Of a stretch of 64,000 bases of DNA, positions 1-9,001 are shown one piece after another. The stretch comes from Actinomycetes bacterium (GTDB lineage Bacteria > Actinomycetota > Coriobacteriia > Coriobacteriales > Atopobiaceae). Below the pieces are notes generated by a model, which saw only the letters and a list, made by a program, of their open reading frames with translations, was not told the DNA's origin and did no database searches. A program made the translations under genes and the position numbers. Each line of letters starts with the position of its first letter. Positions within the stretch are counted from its first letter, which is position 1. The stretch is taken from the NCBI GenBank assembly GCA_029546925.1, contig JAKPQM010000014.1, positions 1-64,000 of the forward strand. The letters run 5' to 3'.

Positions 1-2217
1 CACGCCGAAGCCGATGATGATGGCGTTGGATGCATCGGCGAGGATGACGTCGGTCTCGGAGATCGCACCGACGGCGGAGTGGATGACGTTGATGCGCACC
101 TCGGACTGGTCCATCTTCCCGAGCGAGTCGCGCAGGGCCTCGATGGAACCCTGGACATCGGCCTTGATGATGAGGTTGAATTCCTTGACCTCGGCGTCCT
201 CCATGGTGGAGAAGAGGTTCTCGAGGGTGACGTGCTTCATGCGGTTCTGCTCTTCGATACGGGCCTTGAGGGCGCGCTCGTCTGCCAAGCTGCGGGCATC
301 GCGCTCGTCTTGGAACACGCGGAACTCATCGCCGGCCATGGGTACGCTTTGGAGGCCCAGGATCTCGGCGGCATCGGACGGGCCCGCCTCGGTGATCGTG
401 CTGCCCCTCCAGTCGAGCATGGCGCGCACACGGCCGAACGACATGCCCGCCACGAGGGCGTCACCCACGTGCAGGGTACCGCGATTGACCAGCACCGTGG
501 CAACCGAGCCGCGGCCGCGGTCGAGCTTGGCCTCGAGAACATAGCCCGAGGCGAAGGTGTCGGGATTGGCCTTGAGCTCGAGGACGTCTGCTTGGAGCAG
601 GACCGTCTCGAGCAGCTCGTCGATGCCGGTCCCCTTCTTGGCGGAGATGTTGCAGAACATGTTCTGCCCGCCCCACTCCTCGGGAATGACACCGTATTCG
701 GTGAGTTCCTGGCGGACGCGCTCCGGATTGGCGCCGTCCTTATCGATCTTGTTGACCGCAACGACGATAGGGACGCCCGCCGCCTTCGCGTGGTTGATGG
801 ACTCGATGGTCTGGGGCATGACGCCATCGTCGGCGGCAACGACCAGGATGACGATATCGGTCACCCTGGCGCCGCGGGCGCGCATCGCCGTGAAGGTCTC
901 ATGGCCGGGCGTGTCGACGAAGGTGATGGTGCGGCCGTTGATCTTGACTTGGGATGCGCCGATCGCCTGCGTGATGCCGCCGGCCTCGCCCGCCGCCACG
1001 CCCGTGTGGCGGATCGCGTCCAGAAGCGATGTCTTGCCGTGGTCGACGTGGCCCATGACGGTGACGACCGGCGAGCGGCCCTTGAGGGTTGCAGGGTCAT
1101 CGTAGAAGGTGAAGGAGTTCTCCTCCTCTTTGGTCATGACTTTGACATTGCGACCGAGGTCGTCGGCAACGAGCTCAATGAGATCATCCGACATGGACTC
1201 GGTGAGGGTGAGCGGCGTGCCGAGCAGGAACAGGCGCTTGATGATGTCGTTCGCAGGAACACCGAGAAGCTCGGCGAAGCCGTTGACGCTGGAACCTTGG
1301 GGAACACGGACGATATCGAGCTGGGAGAGGTCCTGGTCGTTGGCCAGAGCCTCCTCGATACGCCTCTCCTCGGCCGCCTCGGCAGCCTGCTTCACTCGAC
1401 GCTCCTTGCGGCGTTTGCGGCGTCCGGTGGATTCGCGCGTTGCCTCCTCGATGGCCTCGCGGGCCTCGTCGAGAACGCGGCTGCGGTTATAGGCTTCGGC
1501 CTCACGTGCCATGCGGCTGTAACGGTCCTCGCCGCTCTCGCCGCCGCGACGATCCTTCTTGCGGCCCTTGCCGCGACCCCTGCCCTCGTCTGAGGGCGGG
1601 GCGACATCCTGAGTCTCCGCGTCGCGCTGCTGCGGGGGGCGCTTTGCCTCGCGGTAGGGACTGTCGCTCTTCTCCTTGCGCGGGCGCGGCGCAGGCTCCT
1701 CCTTCTTCTCCTTGGAAACCTCCACAGCTTGGCGCTTGAGCATCTCCTCCTGCTGGGCGATCTGGTCGAGCAGGCTGGAGTAAGATGTCTTCGCCTTGGG
1801 GGCGGTGTCGCGCACGCGGTTCTTCTCCGCCTCCTCGGCGGCGATGCGCTCCGCTTCCTTGCGGGCAGCCTCCTCCTCTGCACGGCGGGCCTCCTCTGCC
1901 GCACGACGCTCCTCCTCCGCAGCGCGCTCGGCCTCGCGTCGGGCTTCCGCCTCGAGACGCTCCTTCTCGGCCGCCTCTGCGGCAAGGCGGGCCTGCTCGG
2001 CGGCGGCCTCCTCCTCGGCTTTGCGCGCCGCCTCGATCTCTGCGGCGCGCGCCTTGAGGATAGGCTCGAGCTTCTTGCGCACGATGGGCAGATAGGCATC
2101 CTCGATGGTCGACGAGGTCGATTTGGCGGGGATCTTCATCGAGACGATATGCTCGAACATCTCTTTGCTGGTCATGCCATATTCTTTTGCAAGCTCGCTG
2201 ATTCGCGTCTTGGCCAT
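1..2217 (-). CDS. infB: Translation initiation factor IF-2 (C-terminal part outside window)
   Basis: This is the GTPase that places initiator tRNA on the 30S subunit and promotes 70S joining. The 739 visible codons contain an IF2_N helix-turn-helix at about residues 1-50 and a long Glu/Ala/Arg/Lys-rich linker to about 260. A second IF2_N segment follows, then the G domain with GHVDHGKT near 386, DTPGHET near 432 and NKID near 487, and the start of domain II. The reading frame is open at base 1, so the last domains lie outside the window. The ATG at 2217 has AGGAGG seven bases upstream. It is the last visible gene of rimP-nusA-infB, and only 45 bp separate it from nusA. The low-complexity linker is normal for actinobacterial IF-2. 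Confidence 0.97.
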   Translation of the reverse strand, partial: MAKTRISELAKEYGMTSKEMFEHIVSMKIPAKSTSSTIEDAYLPIVRKKLEPILKARAAEIEAARKAEEEAAAEQARLAAEAAEKERLEAEARREAERAAEEERRAAEEARRAEEEAARKEAERIAAEEAEKNRVRDTAPKAKTSYSSLLDQIAQQEEMLKRQAVEVSKEKKEEPAPRPRKEKSDSPYREAKRPPQQRDAETQDVAPPSDEGRGRGKGRKKDRRGGESGEDRYSRMAREAEAYNRSRVLDEAREAIEEATRESTGRRKRRKERRVKQAAEAAEERRIEEALANDQDLSQLDIVRVPQGSSVNGFAELLGVPANDIIKRLFLLGTPLTLTESMSDDLIELVADDLGRNVKVMTKEEENSFTFYDDPATLKGRSPVVTVMGHVDHGKTSLLDAIRHTGVAAGEAGGITQAIGASQVKINGRTITFVDTPGHETFTAMRARGARVTDIVILVVAADDGVMPQTIESINHAKAAGVPIVVAVNKIDKDGANPERVRQELTEYGVIPEEWGGQNMFCNISAKKGTGIDELLETVLLQADVLELKANPDTFASGYVLEAKLDRGRGSVATVLVNRGTLHVGDALVAGMSFGRVRAMLDWRGSTITEAGPSDAAEILGLQSVPMAGDEFRVFQDERDARSLADERALKARIEEQNRMKHVTLENLFSTMEDAEVKEFNLIIKADVQGSIEALRDSLGKMDQSEVRINVIHSAVGAISETDVILADASNAIIIGFGV

Positions 2218-2262
2218 GGGCAAACCTCCTTCTCTAGCTGAGTCTGACTGAACCTAGCCGCG

Positions 2263-3510
2263 CTAGATCAGGGAATCGGGGTCGTTGGATACAGCGGCTT
2301 CGGCTAATTCGGCCATGGCCTCGTGGAGACCGCAGAATTTGGAGCCGGGGCGTGCCATGTTGCGGCACTGCATGCCGTTCTCGCCCACATACTCGCAGCG
2401 ATGGCCGCCCTCTTCCTCCTTCTCGAGCTCGACGACCGGGAGATCGCGCAGTACGTCGGCGGCGAGCGTCTCGTTCTTGATATCGATGTGGAGGCCGGTG
2501 AGGCGGGCGGCGAGACGGGCGTTCTGGCCCTCTTTGCCGATGGCGAGCGAGAGCTGGTCGTCGGGCACGATGACCGTGGCGTAGCCGGTCTCGGAGTCGA
2601 CTACGACGCGGGAGACCTTCGCCGGCGAGAGGGCGTTGGCCACGAACTTGCCGGGATCCTCATCCCAGAGGATGACGTCGACGCGCTCGCCGCGGAGCTC
2701 GGTAACAACAGCACGCACGCGGCTGCCCTTGGGGCCGACGCAGGCGCCCACGGGATCGAGACGGGAATCGAGCGATGAGACGGCGACCTTGGAACGCACG
2801 CCGGGGTCTCGGGCGATGGCGTGGATCTCGACGCTGCCCTCGTAGATCTCGGGAACCTCTTGCTCGAAGAGGCGGGCGAGAAGCTCGATGCTGGTGCGGC
2901 TGATGACGATGGGCGGGCGGGAGCGGTCGCCACGGACGGGAGCCGACGTGCCGTTGGGGTCGCGGACGTCGATGATGATGGCCTTGATACGCTGGTTATG
3001 GGCATAGCGCTCGCCAGCAGGGCGCTCGTTTCGCTCCTCGGCGTTGCGGCGCTGATCGAAGTACGGGAGCTCGGCCTCGACGCCCTCGCGGATCTTGACG
3101 ATGGCGAACTCGGGCGTGACTTGGAGCACGGTGCCGGTGATCATATCGCCGAGACGATCGGAGAACTCCTCGTAGATCTGGGCGCGCGCGGCGGTGCGCA
3201 CAAGATTGTTGATCTCGGTCTTGGCGTGCTGGGCGGCGATACGGCTGGTGTCGGCGGGGGTGACGTCCACCTCGTCGAACTCGGTGTACTCGCCGGTCTC
3301 CTCGTCGAAGGATTCCTCCTTGGGCACCAGCTTGTAGACGTAGACCTTGCCCGTCTCACGGGAGATGGTCACGCGCGCGCCAAAATCAAGGTGCATGATG
3401 TCTGCATAGCTCTTCGCAAGGGACTGCTCGAGGCGGTCGAGAAGGGCCAGCTCGTCGATGTGCTTCTCCTGGCAGAGCAGCGTCAGGGCTTCAATCATTT
3501 CGGATGCCAT
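2263..3510 (-). CDS. nusA: Transcription termination/antitermination factor NusA with C-terminal Cys/His finger
   Basis: NusA binds RNA polymerase and nascent RNA and modulates pausing, termination and antitermination. The 415 residues show the N-terminal polymerase-binding domain, an S1 domain (about 135-200) and tandem KH domains (about 230-345, with the SVGACVGPKG-type loop and IGKEGQNARLA). The start is MASEMIEAL at 3510, preceded by GGAAAGGAAA. The oddity is the tail. After the KH domains there is a Cys/His pattern, C372-x9-C382-x10-C393-x2-H396, which looks like a small zinc-binding finger. The ylxR gene that often sits between nusA and infB is absent, and the 45-bp gap cannot hold it. 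Zinc binding is inferred. Confidence 0.96.
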   Translation of the reverse strand: MASEMIEALTLLCQEKHIDELALLDRLEQSLAKSYADIMHLDFGARVTISRETGKVYVYKLVPKEESFDEETGEYTEFDEVDVTPADTSRIAAQHAKTEINNLVRTAARAQIYEEFSDRLGDMITGTVLQVTPEFAIVKIREGVEAELPYFDQRRNAEERNERPAGERYAHNQRIKAIIIDVRDPNGTSAPVRGDRSRPPIVISRTSIELLARLFEQEVPEIYEGSVEIHAIARDPGVRSKVAVSSLDSRLDPVGACVGPKGSRVRAVVTELRGERVDVILWDEDPGKFVANALSPAKVSRVVVDSETGYATVIVPDDQLSLAIGKEGQNARLAARLTGLHIDIKNETLAADVLRDLPVVELEKEEEGGHRCEYVGENGMQCRNMARPGSKFCGLHEAMAELAEAAVSNDPDSLI

Positions 3511-3527
3511 GGTTCGTGTTTCCTTTC

Positions 3528-4028
3528 CTATCCGCGTGCACCGGATGTGCCGGAGAAGTCGTAGACCGGCTTGATGGTGCAATTCTTGATCTCGGAGAGA
3601 TCGAAGGTGAACGAAGCGCCGTCGCAGGCGATGGAGACCGTGGTGCCCTCGATGCCCATGAGCGTGCCCGTGTACTTGCGGCGACCGGAGAACCCGCTCG
3701 TCTGAAGGACGACGGCGCTGCCGGCAAAGCGCTCGAAGTCACGCGCCTTGCGCAGCGGCCTCGCCATGCCGGGCGATGACACCTCCAAGGTGTACGCGCC
3801 CGGAAACGGATCGATCTCGTTGATGCATGCGCCGATCCAGCTGCTCTGAGCGGCGATCTCGTCGAGCGTGATCGCGGGCAGGCCCTCGTCCGCATGGTCG
3901 ATACGAATGTCCAAGACGGGGAGCTTGGAAGCGCCCGTGATCTGGACATCGACGATTTCGATACCGTGATCTGCGCTTTTCTCCTCGAGCGCCTCGATAA
4001 GGCGCGTGCGGAGCGTATCCTCTGCCAT
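3528..4028 (-). CDS. rimP: Ribosome maturation factor RimP
   Basis: RimP assists 30S subunit maturation. The 166-residue product has the usual two parts: an alpha/beta N-terminal domain containing GIEIVDVQ and the conserved EVSSPGMARPL segment, then a C-terminal SH3-like barrel (GTLMGIEGTTVSI). The start MAEDTLRT at 4028 has AGGAGGGG just upstream. The longer frame reaching 4097 has no ribosome site and no family similarity. It is the first gene of the rimP-nusA-infB operon and ends 17 bp before nusA starts. Confidence 0.95.
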   Translation of the reverse strand: MAEDTLRTRLIEALEEKSADHGIEIVDVQITGASKLPVLDIRIDHADEGLPAITLDEIAAQSSWIGACINEIDPFPGAYTLEVSSPGMARPLRKARDFERFAGSAVVLQTSGFSGRRKYTGTLMGIEGTTVSIACDGASFTFDLSEIKNCTIKPVYDFSGTSGARG

Positions 4029-4115
4029 GCCTTCCCCTCCTTCCATACAAAAAGGGCGCGGAGCCAGACGTGCACTCCACAACCCTCGGGGAATCAAAAG
4101 CTTATTACGTTAGCT

Positions 4116-4143
4116 ACTATAGCAGTTTATCTGTGCAGGTCAA
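4116..4143 (-). promoter_or_regulatory. Sigma70-type promoter of rimP-nusA-infB
   Basis: On the minus strand there is TTGACC (4143-4138), a 16-bp spacer, then TATAGT (4121-4116). Transcription would start near 4109, giving a leader of about 80 nt before rimP. It is the best promoter match in this intergenic region. Confidence 0.75.
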
Positions 4144-4269
4144 GAGTGCAGCGCATTCCCATAAGTTCTGCGGTTTTGTGCTAGCATAGCTATGCTTGAA
4201 GCCCAGCGGCAGGAAGCCGCAGATCCACAAGCTTAACAAAGGGACCGCGTCTCCGAGGAGGCTTGCTTG

Positions 4270-5526
4270 ATGCGCGACCGATCCGATCAGAGCCCTGGGC
4301 TGCACTACGCATATCTCATCGTCATATGCTGCATCGTCATCACGAACATCCCCCTCGGGCTTCTCTATGGCTGCTCGGGGCTTTTCTTCACACCGGTCGC
4401 CGATTATCTCGGCGTACCCACCGCCTCGTTCACCTTGTATTTCTCCATCTCGAACCTTTCGATCCTCGTTGCCCTGCCCCTCATCGGCAAGATCGTCAAC
4501 CGCTTCGACATCCGCATCGTGACCGCCCTCAGCTCGGCCGTGCTTGCCGCCTCATATCTCGGTATGTCCCTCTCGAGCAGGCTTTGGCAGTTCTATATCT
4601 GCGGCGCATTCATGGGGGCATCGGCCATCCCCCATCTCTACTTTGTGGTGCCTACGCTCATCAATGCCTGGTTCAGGGAGCGGAAGGCCTTCTTCACAGG
4701 ATTGTCCCTCTCGTTCATGGGCGTGGCGGGCCTCGTCTTCTCCCCCATCCTGAGCTCGATCATCTCCTCCGATGCCGAAGGATGGCGCACAGGATATGCC
4801 CTCGTTGCGGCTACCATCCTGCTCGCAACGGTCCCGCTCTCCCTCTTCGTGGTGAAGCCTACGCCCGCATCATGCAACGCGGAGCCATTCGGCACCGATC
4901 ATGGCAGCGCCGAGTCGGATGGGAATGCGGGGGCGCGGCTCTCCGAGGCGCTGCATTGCACGTCCTTCTGGGGGCTTTTCGCTTTCAACAGCTTCATCAT
5001 GGCAGGCAGCACCATCATGCAGTTCATCCCGAGCTACACGCAGTCGTTCGCCGAGACTGCGCCGAGCGTGGCAGCGCTTACGGGTGCCGTGACATCGGTG
5101 GCGCTTCTCGGCCAGACGATCGGCATGCTCCTCCTCGGCGCGGTCTGCGATAGATCTCTGCGCTTGGGAACGGGGCTCGGCTTCGTCCTCGGCTCGTGCG
5201 GCATGCTCCTCATGTGGTTCTTCGCCGGTCACCCCGCGCCGCTCTTCATCGGAGCATTCTTCTTCGGATGCGGGTATGCCTATGCGAGCGTGGTGAACCC
5301 GTTGCTCCCGCGCGCCATCTTCGGTTTGCGGGACTACAACGCCATCTATGCGCGCATCTCGATGGGCGGAGCGATCGTCTCCGTCTTCGCCTCGGTGCTC
5401 TGGGGCATCATCGTCGATCTTCCGGGCGGCTTCTCCCTTATGTTCACCATCGGCATCGCGTGCTTCGCCATAGCCACGGCGGCCGCATGGTTCGCGCTGG
5501 CGCGCAGGTGGAAGAGCCTCGTCTGA
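4270..5526 (+). CDS. MFS transporter (monocarboxylate/oxalate-formate-type)
   Basis: This is an integral membrane carrier of 418 residues with about twelve hydrophobic segments, typical of the major facilitator superfamily. A hydrophilic break near residues 195-215 separates the two six-helix halves. The first helix pair (GLLYGCSGLFFTPVADYLGV) resembles the OFA/monocarboxylate branch of MFS, but the substrate cannot be read from sequence. GAGGAGG lies eight bases before the ATG at 4270; a TTG three bases earlier is possible but less well spaced. The gene is alone on the plus strand between divergent rimP and the convergent deoR gene, whose stop is 5 bp away. Confidence 0.88.
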   Translation: MRDRSDQSPGLHYAYLIVICCIVITNIPLGLLYGCSGLFFTPVADYLGVPTASFTLYFSISNLSILVALPLIGKIVNRFDIRIVTALSSAVLAASYLGMSLSSRLWQFYICGAFMGASAIPHLYFVVPTLINAWFRERKAFFTGLSLSFMGVAGLVFSPILSSIISSDAEGWRTGYALVAATILLATVPLSLFVVKPTPASCNAEPFGTDHGSAESDGNAGARLSEALHCTSFWGLFAFNSFIMAGSTIMQFIPSYTQSFAETAPSVAALTGAVTSVALLGQTIGMLLLGAVCDRSLRLGTGLGFVLGSCGMLLMWFFAGHPAPLFIGAFFFGCGYAYASVVNPLLPRAIFGLRDYNAIYARISMGGAIVSVFASVLWGIIVDLPGGFSLMFTIGIACFAIATAAAWFALARRWKSLV

Positions 5527-5531
5527 TCGTC

Positions 5532-6290
5532 CTAATACACGAGTGCGATAGCCAGTTCCTCGCAGCGATCGACCCACTCGTCCGAGGGCTTCGTGTCGGT
5601 AATGATGTACGAGAGGCCCTCGAGATCCATGAGCTTCAGGAATGCGACTTGATCGAATTTGGTGTGATCGGCGAGGATGGCGACCTCGTCTGCCCGTCGA
5701 ACCATGACACGCTTCACGACCGCTTCGCTCTCGTACGAATCCATGACGCCACGGTCGAGGTCGAGCGCCTTACAGCTTAACACCGCCAGCTCGACGTGGT
5801 ATCGCTCAAGGGTACGTATCGCAGGCTCCCCTTGGAAGGACATCGAGTCATGGTTGAACAGACCGCCGGTCGAAATCAGATGGAAGGGAACCTCGGCTCC
5901 CCTGTCCGTGATGCCCACAGCGTTTGATACGACCGTCAGGTCGGGACAGTCACCAAGAGCCCGAAGCGCCTCGAGCACCGTCGTGCTCGAATCAGCAATG
6001 ACGGTCTTCTTTGCCCTGATGAGATCCGAAGCTTTAATGGCGATATCACGCTTGGCGGCACCGTTGTGAAGCTGCCTTGTGAAGAAGCGCACGCCACTAC
6101 GATCGACGCCGCCACTCCAAACGGCACCACCATGAACACGTGTTACGGAGCCCTGCCCCTCCAACTTGTCAAGGTCGCGACGAACCGTCTCCTCCGTGAT
6201 ATTCCACCTTTTGCTCAGCTCGGAGACCGAGACCCTGTTGGCAAAGTGGATGTAGCGCCTCATCTCCTCTTGACGTTCTGCTCCTCGCAT
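5532..6290 (-). CDS. DeoR/GlpR-family transcriptional regulator
   Basis: This is a sugar-metabolism repressor of 252 residues. The N-terminal winged helix (about 1-55) has the family signature SVSELSKRWNITEETVRRDL followed by RVHGGAV. The C-terminal DeoRC effector domain has the phosphosugar-sensing pattern ADSSTTVLEALR. The start at 6290 follows GGGAGG. It is the last gene of the catabolic block on the same strand and is the natural candidate to control it in response to a phosphorylated intermediate. The 220-bp gap upstream suggests that it may also have its own promoter. Confidence 0.92.
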   Translation of the reverse strand: MRGAERQEEMRRYIHFANRVSVSELSKRWNITEETVRRDLDKLEGQGSVTRVHGGAVWSGGVDRSGVRFFTRQLHNGAAKRDIAIKASDLIRAKKTVIADSSTTVLEALRALGDCPDLTVVSNAVGITDRGAEVPFHLISTGGLFNHDSMSFQGEPAIRTLERYHVELAVLSCKALDLDRGVMDSYESEAVVKRVMVRRADEVAILADHTKFDQVAFLKLMDLEGLSYIITDTKPSDEWVDRCEELAIALVY

Positions 6291-6457
6291 GGGGGACCTC
6301 CCTTGGAATCAAAGATAATTCCGATGCTATTTGAGCAATTCACAGATTTTCAGCGATTATTTTACCCCTCAGGCAAAGGAGCAGAAGGTAGATTGGCAAA
6401 AAGACCGCTCGCCGACGATATACGGCGTTTCCTAGTGATTAGCGCCGGCGATACGAG

Positions 6458-6487
6458 TCGGCCCACGGGACGAGTCCCCTGGGCCGA
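6458..6487. other. Strong hairpin between symporter and deoR genes
   Basis: TCGGCCCA at 6458 and its exact reverse complement at 6480-6487 flank a second stem, GGGA-CGAG-TCCC, with one C/C mismatch between the stems. Neither strand has a T-run afterwards, so it is not a canonical intrinsic terminator. It could be an mRNA stabiliser or attenuator between the symporter stop (6511) and deoR. The rest of 6291-6510 is AT-richer and holds no gene. Confidence 0.5.
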
Positions 6488-6510
6488 AACAGGCGCGATT
6501 GAGGAAAAAC

Positions 6511-7878
6511 CTAGTTCAGGTATTTCTCCTTATCTAAGGCATTCTCCTTGGAGCTCACTATGACGTTGACCGCCGCGTCGCCCACGACGTTCATGGGCAT
6601 GACAGCCATGCCGGGCAGATAATTCATGGCTAAAACGAGTGAGTAGCAGATCATGCACAGCGGAGTGTCAAGGCCGACGCCCATCATGACCACGTAGACT
6701 AGCGTCGTTCCCGCTGCGGGGATGGGCGGAGTTCCCATCGCACACGAGATGGCGATAAGCGCCGCTGCGACGAGCATGGCGGGTGTCACGTCGATACCCG
6801 CCGCCGTGGCGATGAACGTGACGGCGATGATCTGCATCGCAGTCGTGCCGTTCATGTGAATCGTCATCCCCGTGGGCATGATGAAGCTCGAGATCTCCTC
6901 AGGGCAGCCGAGGTCTTCCACGCACGTTCTCAAATTGAGGGGAAGTGTCGCGGCAGAGGACTGGGTCGCCGCACCGAACAAGGCTATCTTTGCCGTCTTC
7001 TTAACGAAGGGTATCGGATTCAGGCCCGTGGTGACGAGGATTGCAACCGGATAGACCACGAAAAGAAGGCCTATGCAACCAAGCATCGTCGTTGTCATCC
7101 ACACGATAGTGGGACGTATGTACTCGATACCGTAGACTGCCAAGCCACGCGTGATCATACAGAAGATCGCCACTGGGGCGAAGTTGTTGATGAGGAAGGT
7201 GAGGCACGTGTTGATAATCTCGTTCACATTCTCGATAACGCTCTTCAAAGGCTTAACGCGCTCTCCCATCCTCGACATGGAGATACCAAGCACAATGGCG
7301 ACGAAGCATACCGAGAGAACCGAGCTGTTCGTCGACCACGACGCGATCATGTTGCTCGGGATGATGTTCACGATTATCGTAAGCGGATTGTACGCATCCA
7401 AGGTCTTGAGCTCCGTTGCCTCACCACCAGGAAGCGTAACGGTGAAGCCTCCCGAGAGCTTGACGGCGTAAGCGATCGCTCCCGCAAGGAATGCCGTCAC
7501 AGCGTAGAAGCACAGGAAGGAAACGATAGTCTTGATTGCGATGCGGCTCAGCTTCTTCGGATCGGCGAGCGAGCACAGGGCAAGCGAGAGCGACGTCAGG
7601 ACAAGGGGGACGATGGCAATCTGAAGACCGCGCATGAACAGCTGACCGATGATGTAGAACAGTCCAAGGCCGGAAACGCCCTCCTCGGTAGTGATATCAA
7701 CGAACAGCAAATTATTGACAACGCTCCAAATCGGATTCTCATTACCGCCTAACTGCACACGTGTCACCAAGCAGGCAATGCCGGCCGCAAAACCGAGGAT
7801 TACGGCGATGAAGATCCTCCTCACGATCGGGGGTCTCTTCGCACCCTCGACACCGCTCTCTGCAGAGCTGTCACTCAT
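6511..7878 (-). CDS. DAACS-family Na+/dicarboxylate (amino acid) symporter
   Basis: This membrane symporter of 455 residues belongs to the SDF/DAACS family (GltP, DctA, SstT relatives). Visible hallmarks are the serine-rich re-entrant loop QSSAATLPLNL and the PTGMTIHMNGTTAMQ segment, where family members usually have N-M-D-G-T; here the acidic residue is Asn. These segments form the substrate and sodium sites in the C-terminal half. AGGAGG precedes the ATG. Its place inside a sugar operon is unexpected: either the substrate is an acidic intermediate, or the carrier balances organic-acid end products. The substrate is not assigned. Confidence 0.9.
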   Translation of the reverse strand: MSDSSAESGVEGAKRPPIVRRIFIAVILGFAAGIACLVTRVQLGGNENPIWSVVNNLLFVDITTEEGVSGLGLFYIIGQLFMRGLQIAIVPLVLTSLSLALCSLADPKKLSRIAIKTIVSFLCFYAVTAFLAGAIAYAVKLSGGFTVTLPGGEATELKTLDAYNPLTIIVNIIPSNMIASWSTNSSVLSVCFVAIVLGISMSRMGERVKPLKSVIENVNEIINTCLTFLINNFAPVAIFCMITRGLAVYGIEYIRPTIVWMTTTMLGCIGLLFVVYPVAILVTTGLNPIPFVKKTAKIALFGAATQSSAATLPLNLRTCVEDLGCPEEISSFIMPTGMTIHMNGTTAMQIIAVTFIATAAGIDVTPAMLVAAALIAISCAMGTPPIPAAGTTLVYVVMMGVGLDTPLCMICYSLVLAMNYLPGMAVMPMNVVGDAAVNVIVSSKENALDKEKYLN

Positions 7879-7941
7879 AACAGCCTCCTCTCAAAGGATC
7901 AATGGACTACTGACGTAAACGACGGGAAGCGTCGGGCCTGC

Positions 7942-8928
7942 TTAGTTATCGAGCGCCTCCGCCATGTCACGCATGAGCTTGTTGTCCTCGGCGGACAAGA
8001 CGATGTCTGCGGCAGGGGCGTTCATCTCGATCTCCTTGGGCGAGGTCGCACCGGAAAGCAGGTTGACGACATCGCCCTGATTCATAATCCAAGCGAGACA
8101 AAGCGCCGGAATCGAGCACTCGTACTTCTCGGTGAGAGGCTTCCAAGCATCGATCATGTCGATGACACGCTCCATGTTCCCTGGCTGCCACCACTTCTTA
8201 TTGCTGCGCGCATTGCCAGGCTCGGGACGGTAGCCCTTGGAGATGGTTCCCGTGAGAAGCCCCTGCTCGAGCGGTGAATAAGCTTGCATGGTGATCTTGT
8301 GTTCGCTGCACAGCGGTATGAGCTCTTCCTCGACGGCACGGTCAAGCACGCTGTACTTGCCTTGGACGAGATCGAGCTCGCAGCAGTCAAGATACTCTCT
8401 GATCTGCGAGATGCTCACATTCGCAGCTCCGATTGCACGGATCTTCCCCTCCTCCTTGAGCCTCTCAAGCTCGGCTACCGTCTCGGAAATGGGCGTGTAG
8501 AAGGGTTCGACCGAGGGCCAGTGCGTCATATACAGGTCGATATAGTCGATTCCGAGACGCTCGAGGGACTCCTCGACCTCGAGGCGGACGGACTCGGGTG
8601 TGAGCAGCCTGTACAACTGCCTGTTGCCGACCTTATTCCAGACCGTTCCCTCGCGGTTCCAGACGACGCCGCACTTCGTGACCAAAATCACTTGTGAACG
8701 GTCGACTCTCTTCAGTGCCTCACCGACGATGCGCTCGCTATTGCCGAAGTTATAGCCGGGTGCAGTATCGATCATGTTGATGCCCGCCTCGACCGCAGAC
8801 ACGATGGTGTCGATTGCCATCTGCTCGTCGGGACCACCGCTCCAAGCGGGACCACCGCCGATCGCCCAGGTTCCCAAACCCATCTTCGAAATCTGGATAC
8901 CAGAACTTCCCAATTCCATGTACCTCAT
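7942..8928 (-). CDS. Aldo/keto reductase
   Basis: This is a soluble NAD(P)H-dependent (beta/alpha)8 oxidoreductase of 328 residues. The family's catalytic tetrad can be traced: Asp and Tyr in DTAPGYNFG, Lys in LVTKCG and His in YMTHWPS. The cofactor segment near the C-terminus (LLSGATSPKEI) fits the AKR pattern of class 11/12-like bacterial reductases. The start at 8928 follows AAAGGCAGGC. Inside the catabolic block it may interconvert a sugar carbonyl and alcohol; the substrate is unknown. Confidence 0.92.
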   Translation of the reverse strand: MRYMELGSSGIQISKMGLGTWAIGGGPAWSGGPDEQMAIDTIVSAVEAGINMIDTAPGYNFGNSERIVGEALKRVDRSQVILVTKCGVVWNREGTVWNKVGNRQLYRLLTPESVRLEVEESLERLGIDYIDLYMTHWPSVEPFYTPISETVAELERLKEEGKIRAIGAANVSISQIREYLDCCELDLVQGKYSVLDRAVEEELIPLCSEHKITMQAYSPLEQGLLTGTISKGYRPEPGNARSNKKWWQPGNMERVIDMIDAWKPLTEKYECSIPALCLAWIMNQGDVVNLLSGATSPKEIEMNAPAADIVLSAEDNKLMRDMAEALDN

Positions 8929-9001
8929 GGATGCCTGCCTTTCTGATTGTCATATCTCATGGGACCGATCGCGACGCACGATGCAACGCAACCGCAAATC
9001 C

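Noticed and set aside
79-1593. Long plus-strand open frame opposite infB
   Set aside because: It is an antisense shadow of IF-2 produced by high GC content; it has no ribosome site and no family match.
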